Shown: positions 26,023-32,601 of the stretch, in pieces | How the letters are laid out: each line of letters begins with the position of its first letter | Numbering within the stretch: the first letter of the stretch is position 1 | Source of the DNA: Phoronis australis | Lineage: Eukaryota; Phoronida; Phoronidae | NCBI GenBank assembly: GCA_002633005.1 | Contig: NMRA01000027.1 | Span: forward strand, 721,265 to 753,865 | Length of the DNA stretch: 32,601 bases | Direction: 5' to 3' | Position numbers and translations under genes: made by a program | Notes under the pieces: generated by a model | The model's database searches: none | Seen by the model: only the letters and a program-made list of their open reading frames with translations | What the model was told of the DNA's origin: nothing

Positions 26023-26268
26023 ATGGCGGAGAGCAGTGAATTTGAAAGCGACGACGATTATGAGTAAGAATTGAATGAATACTATGAAGAAACGTACGGG
26101 AATGGTGGCCAGGATGAGGAAATGGGGTTGCACGAAAGCGAGAACAAGTTTGATGTGCTTCCGGCTGCGCACTTTTCTACGAGCCTTACGAACTGGATCC
26201 TCCCGCGAGAGAAGCGGCCTCGGGCTCGGCGAGTCAACCCAGACATCCAACAGACGATCCTGAATTAA
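26023..26268 (+). CDS. Acidic ORF start, interrupted (possible P2X7-like family)
   Basis: ATG GCG GAG at 26023 (context ACAATGG) encodes MAESSEFESDDDYE, then TAA at 26065. The same frame continues from 26068 with a similar acidic stretch (ELNEYYEETYGNGGQDEEM) to SENKFDVLPAAHF and stops at 26266. The GAGTAAGA at the TAA also matches a 5' splice donor, so either exon 1 ends at 26063 or the frame is broken. From about 26173 the +1 frame reads LFYEPYELDPPAREAA, resembling the acidic-then-YEP start of invertebrate P2X7-C-terminal-like proteins. I see no following Cys-rich domain. Probably a degraded or partly spliced gene; assignment is weak. Confidence 0.3.
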
Positions 26269-27958
26269 GAGCCGATGTTTCTGAATGATAAATATTACCC
26301 TTTATTGAACCAGGCCTTCATCGTAACATCTCCTGTGACTGGAGTCGAAACACGAGTCCTCAAAGTGGGCAAAACACAGAGTGGCCCCGGACCGAATCGC
26401 TTAGTCCACGATGAGTCCACTCTCGTTCGGCGCACGAAGCGATGCCACTTCTGCGCAACTTAGGTGTCCTTCGGAACACCGAGACGTTCTCCTCCTGTCT
26501 GCTGTTGCTGCAGCCTCCGGCAACACATCTTTTGATCCCTCTGCGAACCTTCTCGACGCTAAATGTACTTTGCTTTTACTTCACTCTATACACTTTGTCT
26601 CTGATCCGAACAGTATGGCGAACGACTTGGGTTCAACCCATGACGTTGTACATAATTGTTATTTTTTCAATTTTTGCGTGTTTCTTTATGAGCTGTGCAC
26701 TAAAGGCACTGAAATCAAGTAAGATATAATAATAAAATTTATTTTGAGGTACTAGAGTCATGTTGTGTACACTTTAAATAAGACTTGGGTACAAAGATTA
26801 TTAGTTTCTACATCTAAACATGAAGGTGAAACGTCAAGTATGTTCTGCCTTACTAAAGTAGTTTTGTCTTGTGCTTTCTTTTATAATTTGCTAATATTTC
26901 TCTGACTGTTCTGTTACAGGTGAGAGAAAACAACTGAAACCAGCCGCCTGACCATCTGTTTTACCTTTGGACAAAGTGAAAAGCAATCCTTCAGCTATAA
27001 ACTTAGAGAATTGAGCCTAATTCAGAAATTCAGCCCTTGACATACCTGATTATGGTCTCCATTGCGTGGGAAATTTACAATTGTTTTTAACAATGTTGCT
27101 TCTTCATATACTTTTCTTGCAGGTGGAACTTTTAATTGTTGTGGACAAGTTACCACAAAACTTAAAATTGTTCAAATGCCTTCTTAAGAAAGCTCTGAAA
27201 ATAATTACACACACAAACAAATCAAATGCAAACAAAGGGAATACTTCAAGTTCAAGTTGGTCGCTGCACATTTCTAGAGGTCAACAGGAAAACGACAATG
27301 CGCAAGCGTAATCGCTAATCATTTCAGCTTTATAAAGAATAAGCACAACTGCACTGTATGGGGCTTTAAAACTGAGGAAATATGGTGGTTTAAATAATTA
27401 GTGACAAACTTGCCTGTTGATGAAAAATTTATTCGACCATCAAAGTGTAACATTAACGGGCTTTATACTGACAATAAGACAATCGATGCAGTCACTGAAT
27501 GTCATTTCCCCATAATTTGTACCAAATTGAAAAGTTTTTACCATTAGTATAAAGCCTTTCTTCTGATAGGAAAAGTTGAATGTCACCCAGTGAGAAAGGA
27601 CAGGTATTTATACCACCGGATGCAGTCCAGGTCCAGTTTCGCCACGTGGCTTTCCTTCATATAAGGTCATTCAGCGTCAGTAACATCCACAATTAGATCC
27701 TTAAAGGTAAACACAACAGCATATCGCTTGACTCGCTTTGTGCCAAAAATCTGACCCTGAACTAGACCAGAGTGTCACTGCGTCTTCTTTAGCTTCAATC
27801 CAGCACGTTTCTTCCAGGAAAGGAAATAAGCTATACTATTGTCCACACATGAGTTATTGCCTGTGAAAGGGCATCCTCACCAACGAGGCTGACTTGTGTA
27901 GCAGTCAGATATAGTTCCTCTTGGTACACAAACAACACTTTGTCTTATTGTAACTTTG
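26269..27958. other. Intergenic, no gene recognised
   Basis: Open frames of 60-103 codons occur (for example a hydrophobic one near 26442-26729), but none shows a recognisable domain. Possible splice-like strings (GTTACAG|GTG near 26920, CTTGCAG|GTG near 27121) are present without a supporting exon. Confidence 0.45.
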
Positions 27959-28237
27959 TTACTGCGATTCACATTTCACCAGGGCCACTGACATGTCAAG
28001 TTGTGCCATGCAGGCACTAATGGTGTTTGAAAATGCTGTGGGAAGATAAAGGAGTAACAAAGCTTGTTCGTTGTCTCCGATGAAGAAAGTAGGCTTTATT
28101 AACTGATCTACATGTACAATGGATGGGAAGATCTTGCTGGTTAGCTGCAAACAACTGCTTAAAACCAATTTTTGTCCATTCAGCCGGGGTCGATGCAGAA
28201 GCGATGCATATCTCCTCTGCACGGTACAAGCCCTCAA
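27959..28237 (-). pseudogene. Decayed L1-like reverse-transcriptase segment (tentative)
   Basis: A minus-strand frame reads SKIFPSIVHVDQ, then a FFIGDN segment followed by a LLLLY stretch, and then ACMAQLDMSVAL. The order 'PSIxHxDQ - FIxGRxxxDN - Ax.LDxxxAF' is the palm/finger region of L1/Tx1-type non-LTR reverse transcriptases, before the catalytic FADD box. Key residues are lost (GR before DN, the AF after LD), and flanking frames give no further RT motif, so this is at most a short relic. Motif-level resemblance only. Confidence 0.35.
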
Positions 28238-29057
28238 ACCTAAGAACCCAAGGTCACGTGAAGACAGACATGATAGATTTTCATTCCAACGTGTAATAAA
28301 TTTCCGGAAGACACAGGATAGGGAGAAAACAAATAATCTAATGGATATTTACGTACCCTTTCACGGCCTTTGCCATGGCATTGGGCTTGGATTGTAATCT
28401 CACTAACCCGATATCGAGTTAAACATTCAGCATTCATTGATGTAACTGTCACTGATAAACCTGTTAGAAATCATTCCAAACAATAATACTGTTTTGATGT
28501 ACGAAAAGATCCCGAGTGCTACGTCAAGTATCGTAACGCGCATCACAACAAACAAAGATTAACCCGACTGGCGACTGCCGCGAAGTCGACATCGGCTATC
28601 GAGTATCTCAGTTAACAGGCATCAGTAGAATAAACATGGAATAATCGTTAAAATAATTACAAACCTTACCTTTGTGTGAGGTCGTGCTTAGTTCTTTCAT
28701 AGAAGTGCCGTTTTTACGCAATCTCAGATTCAGTTGGCACGCCTACAAGCCATTTCACCATGTATTTAAAGGGCGCGCGAAAACGAGGCTGTTAATCTAT
28801 CACCACTAGTACAGGCGCGCCCTCTAGTTAATGTAAATTTTACGAATATCCCCATTTTCAACACGAACTGGCCTAGTTCATTGTCTGGGGCGTGACTATA
28901 GTAAATCCCAAATTCGGCTCTTCTGGTGGCGCAAAATTTTCATTTTACATTTTTATTGGTTTTCACCTTAAACTTTAGACCCCTAAATTAGCGTATTTTG
29001 GAACATCCTCGGTGCAGAACGACCCCTTTGACAGTGAACTCTAATTCTATCGGATCT
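28238..29057. other. Intergenic, no firm gene
   Basis: No recognised domain. On the minus strand an ATG near 28702 opens a short frame (MKELSTTSHK) ending at a good donor AAAG|GTAAGG near 28672. It could be a first coding exon of an unknown minus-strand gene, but no matching downstream exon was found. Confidence 0.3.
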
Positions 29058-29544
29058 CCTAGTGTAACATTTTTAATGAAAAGAGAGTATAAATATTTCT
29101 GGAGCAGAAATCAGCGTCATTCTCAAAAGAAAAAGTTAGGAGACGAGGAATCTCAGTAACTTTGCAGAATCAAGTATTTTAGGCAGATCACCGAGTCTGT
29201 AGAGTTTCAAGGAGTGTATTCAGTCACTGACAAGGATCATACTGATGCACAAAACAAGAATTGGATGTTCATGCGTGGATAAGATCAAAGGGAGCAATTT
29301 CTGTAAGTCTCATTAGAGTTTATGAGCTATGAAATGTTCTAGAATATAAAATGTTTTAAGATAAATGTTGGTTTGTAAAATGAAGTTTAAAGTTCATATG
29401 TAAAATGTGGTTTAAAGTTCACTATACCGATTCAGTTAGATTTGAGTAATTTTGACTTATTTCTTAGAGTGACTATTGTTAGATTCGGTTTGATATAGTA
29501 TTGTCATGTATTTAGAGTATTTTGTGTATTTTCATAGATTTACA

Positions 29545-29588
29545 GTTCTCACAAGGTTCTCACATAGTTCTCACACGGTTCTCACAAG
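29545..29588 (+). repeat. 11-bp x4 tandem repeat in the solo LTR
   Basis: GTTCTCACAAG, GTTCTCACATA, GTTCTCACACG, GTTCTCACAAG in direct succession. Confidence 0.9.
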
Positions 29589-29627
29589 GATTCAAGGTTT
29601 TCACCGAGGTTCCAAGTGGAATTAGTA

Positions 29628-29633
29628 AATAAA
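29628..29633 (+). terminator. LTR poly(A) signal
   Basis: AATAAA near the 3' end of the solo LTR, in the position expected for the R/U5 boundary. Confidence 0.6.
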
Positions 29634-29934
29634 ATCATCCCGTCAAACTCGGACTTTGATTTTGTCTGTCCAACGCAGAACATTACACCTAGTTTCTGTC
29701 TGGTAAGCGACAGCTTCATTGATTTTAATATCATTAACTTTAGGTTTCAACTTTAGCTTTCAAAAGTACCTTTCACTTTTAAACATTTGACTTTGGTAAC
29801 TCGGGCGATTGTAGAGTCGTCCCAATCTAAAGTAATTGATGTGGGTAGATACAAAAAAAGAATCATACCACACTAGTTACCGATAAAAACACATTTGTAG
29901 AGAATCATTTACCGGTACGGAGAGGTATATATCG

Positions 29935-30455
29935 CACTGGCACTCACAGTCTTCTCTTAGAAAAGTCAGGATCATATATTTAAATTTTGTCAGGTCAGTG
30001 CACAACAACTAATTGATTCAGGCAATTTGTTCCACAGAGAAACACTTCGATAAGAAGTTCATGCAGTAAGTAGGCTAGATGAACGAAATCTCGAGACAGG
30101 TGAGACATTTTGTCCCCCGAAGTTATAAGATGATTGACGCAATTTGAAACAATCTACATTACGTGGGCCTGCATGGTGGGCGTGTTTAAACACTTCTAAA
30201 GCTAGACACCATTCGATGAGCCACTCATGGAATAGAATGTGCCCTTGATAGCAAAGCTGAAACCGAGGAAAGGTAATCATTAAACACAAACTTGAGAGCA
30301 CTAAACTGAATCTTTTCATTTTTCTGCTTCGTAAAACACCGCTTAAATGCCAAACAAGTGTGGCAGTAATTGAAATACAATCAGACAAAAGCATGATAAA
30401 TTTTAACTTTGTTGTCTGCCTGGTCAAGAAGACTACGGAGTCGAGTTGCAAGGTT
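29935..30455 (-). pseudogene. Decayed non-LTR retrotransposon reverse-transcriptase C-terminus
   Basis: Read on the minus strand in shifting frames, the segment gives ATRLRSLLDQADNKVKIY and YHAFV (about 30440-30390), KIQFSALKFVFNDYLSS (about 30330-30270), SSYNFGGQNVSPVSRF and RSVSLWNKLPESI (about 30130-30020), then LTKFKYMILTFLRED. This is the well-known C-terminal tail of CR1/L2-type reverse transcriptases, which normally read 'KIYHAFVLS..NYC', 'K.ERIQ.RALRFVYNDY' and 'FR.RSVSLWNSLP'. At least two frameshifts and in-frame stops show it is dead. Typical 5' truncation is seen: nothing further upstream (past 30465) matches. Confidence 0.75.
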
Positions 30456-30731
30456 ATAGTTTTATATTTGATATTTATTGTTACAAACTAACATCTATTC
30501 TTATCTATTTTTTCTTTCTTTGTGAGATGTCACCAAGGTTCATTCACTTGCGATGCGACCACGAATGTCTGTTGATGAGTTGCGTATGAAGATGGTCATC
30601 CTCGTCGTGAGTCACAACGACCAGTGATGACTGACAAGAAAGGAAAATCAATCTCCCACATTAGGGACTCGAAAGCGACCCAATAGGTAGATTTCATTTG
30701 ACAATTCGAGACTTGTTTCGGAATCAGTGGA

Positions 30732-31350
30732 ATGACTGGACCTCCTTCGAGATGGCCCGTCATTCTGGCAATTGTTAAATTGTTTGAAGGGCCTACTGAG
30801 GCGTTAGGGTTTGTCCGAGTTACGGCAGATTTGTCAGATTACTGTGCGTTGAAAGTTTTGTTAGAACAGAGGTCCAATCAAGCATTGCGTTTTTGGTTAC
30901 GTGCTGTTGGCCGCAAAAGCATATCCAGACTTGGATACATTTTCTAGGGAGACTTTGGTATAAATCAGTTCATTTCAGGGTTAGGTGACCAGTCTTTAAA
31001 AAGACATGTTCAATTCAAACACCCGACGACCACAGACACTGCCATAGCTTTGACAGTTGAGCTTGAAGTGTTTGAGTCGGGGCTCTCAAGATAGCCGGAA
31101 ACCGTCTGGTGATCGAATCATGGCGCTGGGCCGGGTGCGGGAAATCAAAACTGGTAGCTTGACCATATATAAAAGGAACTCATCTCCGTGCAGATCGAGC
31201 TGGGGAGTTAACGCCGAAGAAATATGAAGCTTGTTTTTCCGTGCGGAGAAACTGGTCACCTGAGCCTCGAGTTTATGGTTCAGCGGGGACACTGAGTGCA
31301 TCGACAGTAACAACTCACCGGGCTCACAACAATCAGCCAGATAAATTTGC
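30732..31350 (+). pseudogene. Decayed Ty3/gypsy-type gag fragment
   Basis: One frame from 30732 to 31094 is open except for a single TAG at 30945-30947. Before it are ADLSDYCALKVLLEQR and neighbouring text; after it are GINQFISGLGDQSLKRHV, FKHPTTTDTAIAL and VELEVFESG. These are diagnostic of the capsid-like gag of Ty3/gypsy elements (the 'F..GL.D..L+..V....P.T...A..LA...E' region). The segment linking the two parts is shorter than usual, suggesting an internal deletion. Further on, a broken zinc knuckle (CFS, one extra base at about 31241, then CGETGHLS) is visible at 31232-31262. No protease, RT or integrase follows before 32 kb. Confidence 0.75.
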
Positions 31351-32100
31351 TAATAGGTCGTCAAACTAGTCATGGGGTGGCGCAGCCCCAACCGATCGAT
31401 ACGCGCAGTACTGAAACTTTCAATGGGGCCGGCTATAGCCCCCTATGATGCACCGCCATATAGTGTCGGCTGGATCCCATGTATGCTCGAAGTTATTTGA
31501 GACTTGACACTGACAGATTTTCCTTTTTAAGGAATTAAAGCCGAGGACGAAGCCGGGGAGAACGAGTTTGCGATCGGTTTCTAAATCAAAATGTGTCACC
31601 GTGCCATACCTCGTCAGTTGGCTAAATATTTCGCGAATATAAACTGTTATAGAGGGTGGGACGGCGTTTGCCCCTCGTACGTGTTTATCAACATATTCGA
31701 GGCTTGTTTTTCTGCAACTTTTAAATTAAGATTCTTGGTAAACGTGCAAATTTATTCTTGGGAACTTTTCTGACATTGACTTTTGAACATCTGAAGAAGG
31801 ATTTGATTCAAAATTCGCGTTGCCTTCCTCAGACGTGAAAGATATGGACCTGCATGGGACTGTGGCCCCAAGTACGCGGCAAGAAAATTTAATGTAGCCT
31901 GTTTGATGGGAGCGAAGCCCCCGGACAGTTTCGCAGGATGAGGATCGGACTGTACGATTCTGCCCTCGTGTGGGCGTGGCTAGGTCAACATGAAATCGAC
32001 TGGAAGGCTTCAGTATTCATTGCTTTTTTAGTGCTAGATGCGACACTGGCTGCCGGCAATAGCGTTGTTGGCTAACTGCCTAGTCAACATTACAGTACAG
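31351..32100. other. No gene recognised
   Basis: Sequence after the gag remnant has no further retroelement motif that I can read. The open frames are short and uninformative. Confidence 0.45.
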
Positions 32101-32224
32101 GACCTAAGTAGGCCTACTGTCCAATTACCGTCCACGATACTGTCCCTGTACCGCATGCCAGTGCTGGCACAACGACGTCGTGCACTGGCAAACGTAGGCC
32201 TACTGGCCCTGTACCGTAAGCAAT
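32101..32224. repeat. Palindrome-rich segment
   Basis: Contains AGTAGGCCTACT (32107-32118), TGCCAGTGCTGGCA (about 32157), ACGACGTCGT (about 32172) and GTAGGCCTAC (32194-32203), all self-complementary or nearly so. Confidence 0.6.
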
Positions 32225-32576
32225 ACCGGCCCTGTACCGGGCCAAAACCGGAGCGGTAACGGGCTGCAACAACTTTGTACGGTACGTATTGGCCCGTTAA
32301 TAAGCCAGTACCCTATATAGGGCCGGGCCGGTACGCTGGCCCTGTACTGGGCTGGCTTACTACGAGTAGTAGCCCAGTACATTATGGCTACCTTTGTAGT
32401 CATGGGCCTGTACTAGGCCAATACCGGAGCGGTAACGGGCCGGCTATAACAGATTCATACGATGCTGGGCATTAAATAAGCCAATACCGTATGCAGTGCC
32501 GAGGCCAGCATTGGTCCAGTAGTGGACCAGCTTACAAATTTCACAAAATCGTTCTGTACATGTAGAGCTCTGCAAT
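32225..32576. repeat. 176-bp diverged tandem duplication rich in GTAC/GGCC palindromes
   Basis: Two units (about 32225-32400 and 32401-32576) share ACCGGAGCGGTAACGGGC (offset 176 bp), 'GTTAATAAGCCAGTACC / ATTAAATAAGCCAATACC', and '..GGGCTGGCTTAC / ..GTGGACCAGCTTAC'. Many short palindromes centred on GTAC or GGCC (for example GGCCGGGCC, CCGGTAC) are present. The open frames on both strands rich in Gly/Pro/Tyr are products of the repeat. It may continue beyond the window. Confidence 0.65.
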
Positions 32577-32601
32577 TACTGGCATACCACTGAACCGTGA
32601 C

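Larger units (their letters stand above)
29063..29687 (+). mobile_element. Solo LTR, 625 bp, CCTAG target duplication
   Basis: Starts TGTAACATTTTT and ends CAGAACATTACA, giving the inverted ends TGTAA/TTACA. It is flanked on both sides by CCTAG (29058-29062, 29688-29692), a 5-bp duplication typical of LTR retrotransposons. Inside are a TATA box (TATAAATA, 29088-29095), an AATAAA signal (29628-29633) about 55 nt before the end, and four 11-bp repeats of GTTCTCACAAG type (29545-29588). No primer site or coding region follows, so this is a solo LTR left by recombination. Confidence 0.88.

Noticed and set aside
26442-26729. 95-codon hydrophobic ORF as a membrane protein
   Set aside because: Overlaps another open frame of similar length; hydrophobicity follows T-rich DNA; no family recognised.
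32038-32475. Overlapping ORFs of 66-73 aa on both strands
   Set aside because: Open only because of the GTAC/GGCC-rich tandem repeat; composition follows the repeat.

Overview
This is a eukaryotic (metazoan) genomic window, most likely from a marine invertebrate. The evidence is short exons with GT/AG splice sites, kilobase-scale AT-rich introns, and dense repeats with decayed retroelements. There is no operon structure. I cannot fix the phylum from sequence alone; cnidarians, echinoderms, hemichordates, amphioxus and lophotrochozoans all remain possible. Many of the longer open frames are repeat shadows or antisense frames.

Two host genes can be read completely. A SOUL/HEBP2-type haem-binding protein (+ strand, 4 exons, 8546-11089, 197 aa) lies tail to tail with a TRAF3-like signalling adaptor (- strand, 9 coding exons, 24505 down to 14851, 566 aa: RING, TRAF zinc fingers, coiled coil, MATH/TRAF-C). 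The TRAF exons were joined by splice phase; one is only 75 bp. About 600 bp upstream of the TRAF start, on the opposite strand, is a THAP-like zinc-finger N-terminus that lacks an ATG. Further right, an acidic ORF start (26023) is interrupted by TAA/GTAAGA. A 50-aa ORF (12028-12180, -) is a possible small gene.

Mobile elements. The best find is a complete 539-bp non-autonomous LTR element (TRIM-like) at 23679-24217, - strand, in TRAF intron 1. It has two 152-bp LTRs (149/152 identical), a 4-bp CCAT target duplication, a primer-binding site matching the 3' end of tRNA-Ser, a 14-nt polypurine tract, and no coding sequence. Each LTR carries a tRNA-like segment with perfect Pol III A and B boxes, formally comparable to plant Cassandra elements with 5S rRNA in their LTRs. 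Other elements are a 625-bp solo LTR with CCTAG duplication (29063-29687), a decayed non-LTR reverse-transcriptase C-terminus (29935-30455, -), a decayed Ty3/gypsy-type gag (30732-31350, +), a weaker L1-like RT block (27959-28237, -), and MITE-like elements near 157-202 and 10235-10381.

Repeats. The left 8 kb is mostly non-genic: a 400-bp imperfect foldback, small tandem duplications, a ~250-bp direct repeat pair, and a degenerate array at 5462-6790. The same array family recurs inside TRAF introns (18555-19880, 21300-21480). TRAF introns also hold a 45-bp x10 minisatellite and a 23-bp x6 tandem repeat. The right end (32100-32576) holds a 176-bp tandem duplication rich in GTAC and GGCC palindromes.
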